NCBI GenBank assembly: GCA_949358305.1
Contig: OX442322.1
Location: forward strand, 1,488,001 to 1,552,000
Reading direction: 5' to 3'
Origin: Strigamia acuminata
Lineage: Eukaryota > Arthropoda > Chilopoda > Geophilomorpha > Linotaeniidae
Length of the DNA: 64,000 bases
The notes under the pieces were generated by a model that worked only from the letters and a program-made list of their open reading frames with translations, was not told the DNA's origin and did no database searches. Below are positions 29,858 to 40,823 of this stretch, piece after piece; within the stretch, counting starts at the first letter, position 1, and the number at the start of each line of letters is the position of its first letter. Made by a program: the position numbers and the translations under genes.

Positions 29858-32112
29858 ATGGCCAAAATTGAATTTCCACGCTTTGAGAGGCTCTCCAGCG
29901 ACAACTACCATGCATGGTCGAAGCGTGCACAGGGAGGTTTGGAAGAAAAGACGTTTGGGAGGCCATTGACCCAGGTTTTGGACCAATATTAACTCCAGAT
30001 CAGATGAAGAAGAACAAGAAGGCCATTGCTTACCTGTTCATGATTGTAGAAGACAATTATCTGGATGATATTGGCGACCTAAACAGTGCAAAGGAAGCAT
30101 GGGAGACGTTGAAAGCGGCGCATTCAAAATTTGGACTGTTGAACGTACTACAATTACTGCGTGATTTATTTACCATCAAAATGAAGAAGGAAGAGTGCAT
30201 GAGAGATTATCTCGGACGGTTGATGCAGATTCACAGGAAGCTTGCAAGCTGCGGTTACGCTTTAAGTGACAAGGAAGTCGCACTCGTGATGCTGATTGGT
30301 TTGCCTGAATCTTATGAGTCTCTTATTTTGAATTTAGAGCAAAATGAAGATGATTTATCAACGACACTGGTGAAAGCTAGACTTTTGGTAGAAGAAAAGA
30401 GGAAACAACGCCGTGCTGAGGACAAAATAAAGGACGAAGAAGGAGAAGAAACGGCAAAAGTTTTTGCAGCCAAAAATTCGTTCAAAAATTACAAATCGAA
30501 AGCAAAATTCGAGAAAAAAGGCAAACAAACTGAAGGGAGTGAGGGAATAAATGCCAGCAAGCCGCATGAGCAGAAGAAGTGGATCAAATGTTACTGCTGC
30601 AATAAAATGGGCCATATTGCACGTAACTGTCCTGATGCGAAAGAAGCGGAAGACAGCAGCAAGAAGGAAGAACCTGCGAAATCCGCCAAGATTGTTCGAC
30701 AGAAGGCGTTGCGTGTAACAGAAGTTGGTCACAATGCAGAGGAAATGATTTGGTATCTCGACAGCGGCGCGACCGATCACATGACGGCATCTAAAAACAA
30801 ATTGTCAAATTTCAAGCCAAAACGGTCTCGAGTAGATGTTGCTAATAAAGAAGCAATGACCGTGGAAGGAACCGGGACTACTGAATTTGCCCTTCCTGAC
30901 GAAAATGGGGGTACAGAAGTAATTCTAAAAGATGTCCTGTTTATACCGGAACTTGACGGAAATTTGTTGTCGGTTGGACGTTTGGATGAACTAGGATACA
31001 AGATTGATTTTGGAAATGGACTCGCCACGGTAAAGGATGAGGATGGAGAAGAAATTATCGTTGCGAAACGAGAAGGCCGTTTATACAAAATCATCGAAGG
31101 AAGACGTGCGGCAAAGAAGGCAAAAATGGAGGATGAAACACTTTGGCACAGACGTTTGGGCCACCTACATTTTGACGCTGTACAGAGTCTAAAGAAGAAA
31201 GAAGAAATCCAATTCGACGATAAAGATGAAACAGCAGGAAAGTGCGAAATTTGCATGAGAGCAAAAATCAAACGAAAACCATTTCCATCACAAAGTTTGT
31301 CGAAAACGAGCGCACCATTGGAGCTAATACACACAGATGTCATGGGGAAAATCACACCAACCTCAATTGGAGGAACAAAGTACATTGTTACTTTTGTGGA
31401 TGATTACACACGATACACTGTTGCGTATTTTCTCAAGTCAAAAGACGAAGTACTTGAGAAGTTTGACCACTATCGACGAATGGCCGAAACACTCCACGGT
31501 ACGAAGATTAAGAAAATTCGAAGCGACAACGGAGGCGAATACGTGTCGAAGGTTTTTGACGAGTATCTGGCCAAACACGGAATCATGCGTCAGAAGACCA
31601 TACCCGGGACCCCGCAACAAAATGGGATCGCCGAGCGTATGAATGAAACCCTGTTAGACATGGCAAGGTGTTTCATAGTAGAATCAGGAATTCCGAAAGG
31701 ATACTGGGCAGACGCCATCAACACCGCATGTTTCATACGAAACAAATGCACGTCACGATCCATAAATGGAGAAACACCGGAGCGTTTATGGACGTCAAAA
31801 GATGTTGATCGAAGTTTTTTGCGAGTATTCGGTTGCCTAGCATGGTCATCGGATCGAAGATTGGCGAAGAAAGGCAAACTTGACCCGAGAGGAGTCAAAT
31901 GCGTTTTGTTAGGATACTCATTGGAAACGAAAGGGTATAAATTATGGAATGTTGACACGGGTGAAATTTTTCTAAGCAGAGACGTAATATTTGAAGAAGA
32001 TGTGTTCCCATTGAAAAAGAACACGAATGCAGACGGTATTCAGCAAATAAACGTCGAAAGAGAGGAAATTTTTCCCCAGTTGGACCAGACAGAAGAAAAA
32101 ATACCCGATTGA
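29858..32112 (+). pseudogene. Copia-A gag, protease and integrase, broken
   Basis: The natural start is probably ATG 29858 (MAKIEFPRFERLSSDNYHAW), but that frame shifts at about 29925-29950; the long open part runs 29914-32112. It shows the copia gag domain, CCHC knuckle CYCCNKMGHIARNC, protease LDSGATDHMT, integrase HRRLGHLH and CEICMRAK zinc region, DDE residues in IHTDV, SDNGGEY and NGIAERMNE. A TGA at 32110-32112 stops it; the same frame stays open for another 490 bases. Confidence 0.85.
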
Positions 32113-32134
32113 GATGATTGTATCAAGGAAACAA

Positions 32135-32212
32135 ACGAAGTCGGCAAAATAGACGAAGTCGGCGAAATAAACGAAGTCGGCGACATAAACGAAGTCGGTG
32201 AAGTAGACGAAG
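32135..32212 (+). repeat. 18-bp coding minisatellite in Copia-A
   Basis: Unit ACGAAGTCGGCRAAATAR, a little over four copies, encodes repeats of the type EVGxIxE/N in the acidic linker between integrase and reverse transcriptase. Confidence 0.8.
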
Positions 32213-32581
32213 GGGAAAATGAACCCACATCACAAGTAGAAAGTGAAAGTTCATCAAACGAAGCAAACAGCAAAATTATACTGTCTGAAGAAGGTGAAAA
32301 CACGTATGATGAAGCCGCACCTGAAAGAGAAATAAATTTGTTTCAAGACGGAGAGGAAAATTCGTTGGACGAAGACAGAACATTGTTGCCACTACCAGAA
32401 ACTCAAACGACTATAAAGCGCTCAGACAGACAAGCAGCTAAACGAGACTACCAAATGAAAGACATTCCAACCAAGGTAGCAAAAGCTGATTGCCAAATGA
32501 TGTGTAGCGTCTGTAAAGCTGACAAAACTGGAGGATGTCCCCAAGACATGGACAGCTGCTTTAAAGTCACCGGAAGCAGAG

Positions 32582-34144
32582 ATGTGGTCAACAGCAATGG
32601 ATGAAGAAATGTTCAACATGAAAGAAAATGAAACATGGACTCTCGTCCCAAAACCACCAGACAAAAAGACGATTGGTGCGAGATGGGTTTTCACGAAAAA
32701 GTACAAGGACGGAGAATTTGAGAAGTATAAGGCGCGTTTAGTGGCGCAAGGTTTTACCCAAATCCCTGGCATCGACTATGGTGAAACGTACTCCCCGGTC
32801 GTGAAGATAAAATCCCTAAGGATTCTAATTGCACTCGCAGTAGAGAGAGGATGGAAAATACGCCAATTAGACTTCACAGCAGCTTACTTAAACGCAAAGT
32901 TAAAGGAAGAAATTTATTTGAAGCAAGTTAAGCCGTACGTTGAAGAAGGGAAAGAGGACCACGTATGTAAGCTGGATAAAACTATATACGGACTCCACCA
33001 GAGTGGAAGGGAGTGGAACGAATGCCTCGAGGAATACTTCACGTCCATAGGATTGACAGGATGCAAATCAGAGCCATGCGTGTACTACAACGAAGAGAAA
33101 AATCTGATTGTTGCTATTTTTGTTGACGACAACTTTATTATCGGAAAGGACGACGAGATAATTGAAGATTTCGTAGACAAGACGAGCGGCAGATTCAAGA
33201 CGAAGGATCTGGGTGAAGCAGAATTCATATTAGGAATGAAGATTGAATATCTTGCAGACGGTAGTATAAGCCTTGATCAAACTAAATACATCGAAGAGGT
33301 GATGGAGGTATTCAACATGGAAAAAGCAAAGAACGCATCCACACCGCTGGTACCTGGAGTGAAGTACAAAAAGATAGAAGATGACGAATGGTCCAAAGTG
33401 AAGAAAGAAAGCGAGTCATTGCCGTATCGCCAAGCAGTTGGAAGTCTGCTCTACATATCTGGCGGCACAAGACCAGATTTAGCGTACGCCACTGCATACA
33501 TGAGCCAGTTCTGTGAGCGCCCAGGTCGAGAGCATTGGAATGGAATAAAGCAAATGCTACGATACGTCCAGAAAACGAAGAATTTGAAGTTAGTCTTTAA
33601 GAAGACAGGGAAGAAAATGAAGGGCTACGCAGATGCAGACTGGGGAAGTGACGTGACAGACAGAAGATCATACAGCGGTTACATCTTCAAAATGGCAGAC
33701 TCACCTGTAACCTGGAGTAGCAAGAAGCAACCGATGGTTGCTCTATCTTCAGTCGAGGCAGAATACATGGCGATGATACACTCATCGAAAGAAGCAAAAT
33801 GGCTAAAATCTTTCTTGACGGAAATCGGGGCAGAGGAGTTCATCGGAGACCCACTCACCTGGAATTCAGATAGCCAAGGAGCGATGGCGTTATGTAGGAA
33901 CAAAATAGTGAGCGAGAGAAACAAACACATCGATCTGGAGTATTTCTACCTGCGAGACGAAGTACGAGCCGGAAGAATAAATTTCGAATACATTGCCACA
34001 AACGAAAATCCTGCTGACATGTTCACGAAGTCACTGCCGAGGGGAACACTACGAGATCATGTCAACAACGTTGGGATGTTATTGGGGGGGGCCAAGCCGG
34101 TGCCCCAATTAGGGGAAGGTGTTGTAAATAATTGTGACACCTAG
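32582..34144 (+). CDS. Copia-A reverse transcriptase and RNase H part
   Basis: A 520-codon frame in a different phase from the upstream part, so a frameshift lies near 32580. Reverse transcriptase motifs include ARWVFTKKYK, RLVAQGFTQ, QLDFTAAYLNA and the FVDD active site; RNase H includes YADADWGSD and SVEAEYMA, with the NPADMFTKSLP tail. The end extends into the right LTR (34120). The ATG at 32582 is unlikely to be a true start. Confidence 0.88.
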   Translation: MWSTAMDEEMFNMKENETWTLVPKPPDKKTIGARWVFTKKYKDGEFEKYKARLVAQGFTQIPGIDYGETYSPVVKIKSLRILIALAVERGWKIRQLDFTAAYLNAKLKEEIYLKQVKPYVEEGKEDHVCKLDKTIYGLHQSGREWNECLEEYFTSIGLTGCKSEPCVYYNEEKNLIVAIFVDDNFIIGKDDEIIEDFVDKTSGRFKTKDLGEAEFILGMKIEYLADGSISLDQTKYIEEVMEVFNMEKAKNASTPLVPGVKYKKIEDDEWSKVKKESESLPYRQAVGSLLYISGGTRPDLAYATAYMSQFCERPGREHWNGIKQMLRYVQKTKNLKLVFKKTGKKMKGYADADWGSDVTDRRSYSGYIFKMADSPVTWSSKKQPMVALSSVEAEYMAMIHSSKEAKWLKSFLTEIGAEEFIGDPLTWNSDSQGAMALCRNKIVSERNKHIDLEYFYLRDEVRAGRINFEYIATNENPADMFTKSLPRGTLRDHVNNVGMLLGGAKPVPQLGEGVVNNCDT

Positions 34145-34313
34145 TGTTAATCTTAAGTAACCATTATTATTGTATTAATGTATCGCCAGACGGCGCCACT
34201 TGTTTTTATTGTATCTCCATTGTATGTACGAGAATATAACACGCTATTCATTTTCACCATGTGTCCAGCCTATTTTTAATCAATCACACCACTGAAACGG
34301 ACAATAAGCAACA
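34120..34313 (+). repeat. Copia-A right LTR (194 bp)
   Basis: Matches 29533-29726 without visible difference; followed by the TATAC duplication. Confidence 0.9.
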
Positions 34314-34966
34314 TATACGACCGTTATATTAAGCCACCGTACGAAGTCTAACTGTCCCTTAGAACAGCAAGCTAACGTTACGGGGCCATTTCATGCGGAT
34401 GCATGTCTATTACCGGAGTTAGCCTTCCCGAAAAGGCCCTACAACAACAATAACAATAGTAATGAATACCGATTGTGGAGAGCTGAGGTGGCCTGATGTG
34501 TCGATAAGAAAGTGAAATCAAACGATAACAACAATTCAATTACAGACATTTACAGTTATCAAGCCAGGGGGGTTACTGGGTGAAAACTGATGCTTATATA
34601 GTTCTGTAGAACTACTAGATTGGCGACAGCCAATCAGCATACGAATCGGCGGATTCGTGGGTCACTAGTCCGGACCTAATATATGACTATGTCCAGATGG
34701 GCCCAGTTGGGGTCCGGAAGGATCCAGTTGGTTCCCTTCGACAGGTAAGTAGCGTGGATATTGATTCAACAGAGTCAACATCATCAAGTAATTAATACTT
34801 AGTTTATGTCGAATAAAATAGTTATATTTTATTCACCGTGTCTAAATAATTATTTATCACACTTTTTAGTTTTATCGAGTTTGAATTACGCGCGTTTGGT
34901 AAACAGCGCCATCTATTGTGAACATTGATAAATACGGATTTGTAATCATCACACATCCCCCGGTGA

Positions 34967-35703
34967 CAAGCATAGAGTTTACTAACTCTTTAATTGTCAT
35001 TCTTAATGTATAAGAAATGTTCACCTAATTCTATCGAATTAATCCACTTGGTAAGTATTTTATTAAACTTAATCACGTTATTTCTTTCAGAAACTTCGTC
35101 ACCCGATTTAGACTAATCGGCTTCTCTGCACTGCGCAACTCCCGGTTGCTAAGCGACGGAAATGAACTCGTCCGAACATGGATACATGTTCGAGAAAACT
35201 AATTTCGATAGAAATTTTTATTTTCTCCGTCAAATGAACTTCTTCACAGCTTATTAATTATCCAGATGATCAAATAAAATAAATTTATGCAAAATTTTAT
35301 TTATTGGAAAATCTAAACTACTAACTTTTTATTACGATTGTCATAAAAAATTAACAAATTTCAACTTGAAATTCTTCAACGCTTCGATCAAAGCAAAAAA
35401 CAAACACAATTTTCACAAATAATTATGAAAAATAAACAAAACAATCACACATATATTAATATGATTAATTCAGATAAACATCCAAATTGAATTCGAAAAA
35501 CAAAACAAATTAAATTGAATCCAATTTTTAAATTAAACTATACTCGTTTGAGTATTTAATGATTAGTTCAAGATCTTGAAACAAACAAACACAATACTCG
35601 TGGGAATATTTCGTAATTGCAAAAACACACAACAAACACTTGGAACATTTTTAGTCATAAAAATCTCCACTCGGAAAAAATAACGAATGTTAATTTGTCC
35701 CTT
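34967..35703 (-). other. Gypsy-2 region between third ORF and 3' LTR
   Basis: AT-rich, no supported gene. On the minus strand this is the 3' untranslated part of the element. Confidence 0.5.
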
Positions 35704-37221
35704 CTATTCTTTCTTTTCGACGTCAGTCGAATCTTTCTCTTCCTTCTTCTCGACTTCAGCAGAAGTCAGGAAATCAGACTCTTCAGTCGCCTCTGTCGAG
35801 ACGGCAGAAAACACAGCTTCCTCCGACGCTTCAATTTCCTCTGGGCTCGGAGGTGGGAATGGCAGATCCTCGAGCAACTCCGCCACGAAATCGACGACGG
35901 AAAGCAACTCCTCGGCGTCTTCAAACTGGGCGTCGTCCGAAGTCTCGGACTTAGACGCTGGAGGGGCGCTGGACACGTCGGTTACGGCCGCTGGAGGATC
36001 CTCCAATGGTTTGGCCAACTTTTCCACTGCCATCTGGAGCTTACGAGCTCGCCCTCGTGCCAAGATGTTGGTTCGTTGAACCTTGGCAATCTCCTTTGCT
36101 CGGTCGAGCGTGAGGCAGCCTCGACCACGCGACATCGCTCTTGGTCGAACGATTTCCTCTTGAACCTCGCTTCCGATGCTTTCGGCGGCCTGGACAGTTT
36201 CGGTAGAAACTTCGGAGCTCTCTGACGGCGGCGGCGACTGTCGAAGGGGTTCGACTCTTACGCCGGCGTTGGCTTCAGCACGGGTCCAGGTGAGGAAGCG
36301 CAGGTCGATGTAAACCGCTTCGCCACGACTATTTAGGAAAAGTCGGCACTTTGGGCAGTGAGCCCAACATCGCTTCTCATTCGGCTTAATGCCTTTCACC
36401 ACGTGGGGCTGAACCTCCTTGCGCCACGGCTCCAAACGCGGTCGCGTTTTTCGTCCTCGGCAGTTTGGACATCTCATTAATGAGGAACCTGCGGATGCAC
36501 CGCAGCACCACCCACAGCCGACGCAAAATGGGCAGATCGTCTCCGTGGCCTGGTCGGTCACGATGTTATCGTGAGGTATTCCGGCTGCCATGTCACGTTC
36601 GCACTGCTCCTTGCGCAGACGGGCCTTCTCGTCCTTCTTTTTTGTCTTGTTGGCGGCTCGGTACTCGCGGTTGCGAGATACGGGCTCGGAAAATCGCAGG
36701 GCGCCCGATGGCGGCTCGTTCCACCCACTCTCCGACGCGGTCGACTCGGCTCCGGCGGGGAGATGCACAACAGATGTTGATTGTCCCGCTACAGTCGGTG
36801 CAGTCGCATTCGACGTGTTGGCGACGGTAGGCGCCACGCTTGCAGTTGGCGGCCGAAATTCGGGCGAATGCGGGGCCAACGGGACGTTGATAACGTTCGC
36901 GGGCGGGTATGCCACCTGGGCCAACGGTGCCAATTGCGCCGACTCAAATACGGTCGGTTGCGCCGAAGTAGATGGGGCCTGCATCATCGTATTCAAATCG
37001 AGCGGAAGTCCGTCCGGGTGTACGCTCAGCCAATTTAGCGTTGCTAGTTGCAACGGTGTCAGGGCATACATGGAGGCGGGTGCCGTCGGTATCGGTTGAG
37101 CCCTCAAATATGCACGTTCGGCCGAACGACGTTGCTCGTCGCTAGACGAGGTAGACGAACTGGAGCTTTCATGACGGTGTCGTCGATGACTCCGTTTCGA
37201 ACGGTGTTTACCACCTCCCAT
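35704..37221 (-). CDS. Gypsy-2 third ORF, zinc-motif protein downstream of pol
   Basis: The frame is open from 37323, but the start is better placed at ATG 37219-37221 (MGGGKHRSKRSHRRHRHESSSS), because TTTTGCGTCTGCAG directly precedes it like a splice acceptor. About 505 residues: a basic/Ser-rich N-terminus, a Pro/Ala-rich linker, a Cys-rich zone (CPFCVGCGWCCGAS ... RCPNCRGRK ... CWAHCPKCR) likely to bind zinc, and an acidic C-terminal 120 residues. No signal peptide or transmembrane segment, so it is not an envelope protein. Function unknown; nucleic-acid binding is a guess from the basic and zinc regions. GC content is clearly higher than its surroundings. Confidence 0.65.
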   Translation of the reverse strand: MGGGKHRSKRSHRRHRHESSSSSTSSSDEQRRSAERAYLRAQPIPTAPASMYALTPLQLATLNWLSVHPDGLPLDLNTMMQAPSTSAQPTVFESAQLAPLAQVAYPPANVINVPLAPHSPEFRPPTASVAPTVANTSNATAPTVAGQSTSVVHLPAGAESTASESGWNEPPSGALRFSEPVSRNREYRAANKTKKKDEKARLRKEQCERDMAAGIPHDNIVTDQATETICPFCVGCGWCCGASAGSSLMRCPNCRGRKTRPRLEPWRKEVQPHVVKGIKPNEKRCWAHCPKCRLFLNSRGEAVYIDLRFLTWTRAEANAGVRVEPLRQSPPPSESSEVSTETVQAAESIGSEVQEEIVRPRAMSRGRGCLTLDRAKEIAKVQRTNILARGRARKLQMAVEKLAKPLEDPPAAVTDVSSAPPASKSETSDDAQFEDAEELLSVVDFVAELLEDLPFPPPSPEEIEASEEAVFSAVSTEATEESDFLTSAEVEKKEEKDSTDVEKKE

Positions 37222-37323
37222 CTGCAGACGCAAAATAATTATTTTATTAAAATAATTCCACTCTGAATAATCATTCCTTGAGTCCAAAGAATTAAAAACG
37301 TATTGTTCGCAACAAAAATTCAC

Positions 37324-38267
37324 AACTCGAGTTATTTATAACCCCTAACACGTGACACTAATGAGTCACATTCCCCTTGTGTTTATGACACGAGAATGGA
37401 CTCGCCTGACAGCGATTTTCATTGAAAATCGCAACTTGTTGATTTTTCAAAAGAAAAATTCCTGTAGTTTCTATAAACTATTTAATTCCATCTTTGAATA
37501 TCAAAATAAACTTCGTATTAATTAATTAACACTTAGTCTAATAAATATCTCACATTGAAAATTCATCGCTAAATAATTTATCCAAGCCTCGACCGCGACT
37601 TGATTTAAATAATTAGTGCCTACGTACTTAAATCTTAATAATTCATTATCAAAATTTAACACAAACTATTCGACTGAATAGTTAACTTCCAGAGTGATTT
37701 AATGCCGATTCACTTTTATAATGACACGTGAACTTTTAACTTTTATCGGGACGCCGATATTTTATCAATTGTTGCTAACAATTTTTTCAATTCTTTGGTC
37801 AAAGAATAATAACGAAACTACTTACTGTCGGAAGTTTCGTGCTTGAAGTTGGCTAAATGAATTAGCGTCGAATTCTCGAGTCGAAAAGCGAAGACGGTTG
37901 AAGGGACGAAGTCACTAGTATCCGTGTGTTTAACGAAGTGTTTTTGTGCAATGAACCCTGGGAATTTTATTCCCTATTAATTATCGGGTTCGAGGTTTAA
38001 TCACACCTCGTAAATCTCGTATCCTCGTGAAGAGGCGAGAACATCACTTTTCAAAGTAATTCTCTGTATTTTAGTTGGAATGCATCTAAATACGGCCAAA
38101 AAATTAAAATATTCTATCGAATATTTAATTCATCGCAACAAATTCATATTTTTAATATAAATTTCAATAAATATCGTAATTTCTTGTCCCCCGGTGTTGA
38201 GATTATGAATCACTACACCTGTTAGACATGTAAATAATTACAGTCTTCAAGTTTTGGATAAAACTTG
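37324..38267 (-). other. Gypsy-2 spacer between pol and third ORF
   Basis: No coding frame supported. AT-rich with a likely splice acceptor at its left end (37222 on the minus strand). Confidence 0.45.
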
Positions 38268-40790
38268 TCAATTCCAACAAAACTTTGAGGCTTTGCCGTG
38301 TTGTTGGTACGGTTTCTTAAATACTGCGGAAATATTTCGCACGAAATTTTCATCCGAATATTTAGGATTCGGCTTTCGCTCTCGTCGAGGACGAAGGCTA
38401 GTTCGCGGAACTAACGGTTGGGGTTTGCGGGGTTTTCGAGGCGGTTTCTTTGGAACTTCGCCTCTTTTTAACGCCGCTTTCCTTTCCATAGCAGTTAAGC
38501 GTTGTCTATGTCTATGTTTAGACTTAATGGGCGCAGATTTGTCAATCTGCACTGAAGTTGAGTCAGATAATTCCATTGGAATTTCTGAGGAATTTTCTGG
38601 AATTAATTCCATTTCTTCAGCATCCGAAAGTTGATTACTTTCGTCCATCCATTTAGGATTTTCTTGAGGCGAGTAAGAGGCGGACTTTTGTCCTACTTTC
38701 CAAGTCTCAATCGGGTATGAGGGCGTATAGGGGTACAACGCTTTAATGTTCACTGATTTTTCGATCGAACCATCAGCTAATTTGCGTAATTTATACGCTC
38801 CGCCTGGAAGTACTTTAGTAATTTCCCACGGACCATCTCTCTTCTCAGCAAAACCAGCGGAGATATTTTTATCTGCGCACGAGAGAATGTGAGTTTGTTT
38901 CCAAACTAGATCTCCAACTTCGAACTCCGTAATTACGAACTTTTGTTCGTGTATTTTTCGATGTCGTTCAAAATTCAATTGAATTCTGCGATGCATCTCT
39001 TGATGCGATCTGCGCAATACATCCAATAGTACTCTGACATATTTCTCTGGATTGTTCTTGTCAAATGGATTAGCATGTTTGATGATCCTTGGGTCGAAGG
39101 GTAATGTTACGATTCTCCCCGTGTTAAGTAACATCGGGCTTGAGCCCGTTGCCGCCGAGACATTATTTTGCATCGCGAACGCGAATTCGTCTAAATAACG
39201 TGGCCATTGCGTGTGCACATCTGTGTACAAAGCCAGCATGGTTTTGATGTCCCTATTGGCTCGCTCTGTCGGGTTCGCCTGGGCATGGTACGTGCTCGTA
39301 TGAGCCGGGCGAATGTTGTACATTTCGCAATACTGATTGTAAATATCGGAAACAAATTGTTTTCCGTTATCGCTCACAATCTTTTTGGGGTGTCCCCATC
39401 TGTTTGTAACAGATCTTAATTCTTGAACGCAATTAGCGCTCGTGGCTTTGGTCAAAGCCTTAATTTCAACGAACTTGGTACAATTGTCAATAATGACAAA
39501 GATATACTGGTTTTGGGATCTTCCCGCAGGTTTTGGGCCCATCAAGTCCATGTTAATACATTTCCAAGGATTGGTCATGTTGTGAGGCGTGTAGGGAGCT
39601 GCATGCCTTTTCTGTTGAATAGGCTTGTACTGGGCACAGTACGTGCAGCTTTTGACGTAGTTCCTGACACTTCTACTCATACCAGGCCAGAAATATATTA
39701 AACGAGTTTTTTCAAGCGTCTTACTCATCCCAGCGTGACCGCTTAGGGGGTGGCCATGACAAGCGAAGAGTACTCGTTTTACGAGTGAACTGGGCACAAC
39801 GGCTTTAAAGCCGTTTCCCGAATCGTTTAATTCCTCTTCGAACGAAGGGTTAAAATAGATGATCATTTGATCACCATCTTTTTCTTTTCTGTCTAAACAA
39901 TAGTTTTTGACTTTGTTTTTCCATTCTTTTATTTCAGATTGTGGTATCCCAACAACCTTGTCATTCAATAAATATTCCCGAATGCGTTTGCATTCAGTAT
40001 CTAGCAACTGAGCATCTATTATTTCTCTCCTTGTAGGAGGGACTTCCTTAAGTACTTCTGTCAACGCACTGTACAAGGTTTCTTGTACTTCCTCCCCCTC
40101 CCTTTCTTCAGAACATTCTTTAGAATTTTCTGAAAAATAGGAACGCATACTAGCCAAAAATTCTCGTTTTTCTGGGGCACGATTTAATGAAACAGAAGGA
40201 TTTCCGTCCCATTCAGGCCAGTATTGTTTAATTTCGACAGGTTCCACATGATCTCGAAGAGGAATGTCTTCCTCTGTTAGTGGGGCTCTAGAAAGTGCAT
40301 CTGCAACTTGATTAGCAGCACCTTTTCGAAAAACAATTTTAAAATTTCCACATTGGATTCTTAAGGCCCATCGGCCAAATTTCCCAGATGGTTCAGGCGT
40401 TCGCATCAACCATTTCAGTGCTTCAGCATCTGATTCTAAAGTGAACGTACCATATTCGAGATATGGTTTAAATCGATCGATAGTCCACACGACTGCGAGA
40501 CATTCGAGTTCCGGCGTTGTATAACTCTTCTCCGCTCCACGTAAAACTCTGCTTGCATAAGCTACAGGTCTGGGTACAGAAATGTTTTTCTGCTTCTTTT
40601 CGTCCAATATATCGACGTCTTGGCAAAGGACAGCTCCTAAGCCTTCATGAGAGGCGTCAGTCATGACGACAAATGGCAGAGTCATGTCCGGTTTGTGTAG
40701 ACAATTGTCGCCACAAAGTAGCTCTTTAATTTTATTAAAAGCTTCTGTCTGCTCATCTCTCCATTCAAATGGAGTTTTCTCATTCATCAT
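38268..40790 (-). CDS. pol: Gypsy-2 pol, RNase H and integrase part
   Basis: An 840-codon frame continuing the reverse transcriptase frame after a single stop (40824-40826), in the same phase. RNase H: TDASHEGLGAVLCQ. Integrase: GHAGMSKTLEKTRLIYFWPGM, CTYCAQYK zinc region, then MDLMGPKPAG, SDNGKQF and NPTERANRDIK. The C-terminal part has an integrase SH3-like segment (FEVGDLVWKQ ... GPWEITKVLPGGAYKL) and a basic tail. Complete to its stop. Confidence 0.9.
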   Translation of the reverse strand: MMNEKTPFEWRDEQTEAFNKIKELLCGDNCLHKPDMTLPFVVMTDASHEGLGAVLCQDVDILDEKKQKNISVPRPVAYASRVLRGAEKSYTTPELECLAVVWTIDRFKPYLEYGTFTLESDAEALKWLMRTPEPSGKFGRWALRIQCGNFKIVFRKGAANQVADALSRAPLTEEDIPLRDHVEPVEIKQYWPEWDGNPSVSLNRAPEKREFLASMRSYFSENSKECSEEREGEEVQETLYSALTEVLKEVPPTRREIIDAQLLDTECKRIREYLLNDKVVGIPQSEIKEWKNKVKNYCLDRKEKDGDQMIIYFNPSFEEELNDSGNGFKAVVPSSLVKRVLFACHGHPLSGHAGMSKTLEKTRLIYFWPGMSRSVRNYVKSCTYCAQYKPIQQKRHAAPYTPHNMTNPWKCINMDLMGPKPAGRSQNQYIFVIIDNCTKFVEIKALTKATSANCVQELRSVTNRWGHPKKIVSDNGKQFVSDIYNQYCEMYNIRPAHTSTYHAQANPTERANRDIKTMLALYTDVHTQWPRYLDEFAFAMQNNVSAATGSSPMLLNTGRIVTLPFDPRIIKHANPFDKNNPEKYVRVLLDVLRRSHQEMHRRIQLNFERHRKIHEQKFVITEFEVGDLVWKQTHILSCADKNISAGFAEKRDGPWEITKVLPGGAYKLRKLADGSIEKSVNIKALYPYTPSYPIETWKVGQKSASYSPQENPKWMDESNQLSDAEEMELIPENSSEIPMELSDSTSVQIDKSAPIKSKHRHRQRLTAMERKAALKRGEVPKKPPRKPRKPQPLVPRTSLRPRRERKPNPKYSDENFVRNISAVFKKPYQQHGKASKFCWN

Positions 40791-40823
40791 ACGTGTGTAT
40801 GGTGCGGCAATAGTTCCGTGATT

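Larger units (their letters stand above)
29533..34313 (+). mobile_element. Copia-A, defective Ty1/copia-type retrotransposon
   Basis: A 4781-bp element flanked by TATAC (29528-29532 and 34314-34318). 194-bp LTRs (29533-29726, 34120-34313) appear identical. Primer site GGTTATGGGCC at 29727-29737 matches the internal initiator-tRNA site used by Drosophila copia. A polypurine tract AGGGGAAGG precedes the right LTR. Coding is damaged in at least three places although the LTRs are identical. Inserted in the Gypsy-2 left LTR. Confidence 0.93.
28430..34953 (-). repeat. Gypsy-2 3' LTR, split by Copia-A
   Basis: 28430-29532 and 34319-34953 together match 45784-47521; the TATAC target bases occur on both sides of Copia-A. 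TG...CA ends. The LTR contains a 97-codon minus-strand frame (28612-28905) also present in the other LTR; no coding evidence beyond its openness. On the minus strand the LTR is preceded by a polypurine tract (TCACCGGGGGATG, 34954-34966). Confidence 0.9.

Noticed and set aside
36465-37266. Plus-strand ORFs opposite the Gypsy-2 third ORF
   Set aside because: Antisense shadows of a GC-rich coding region.
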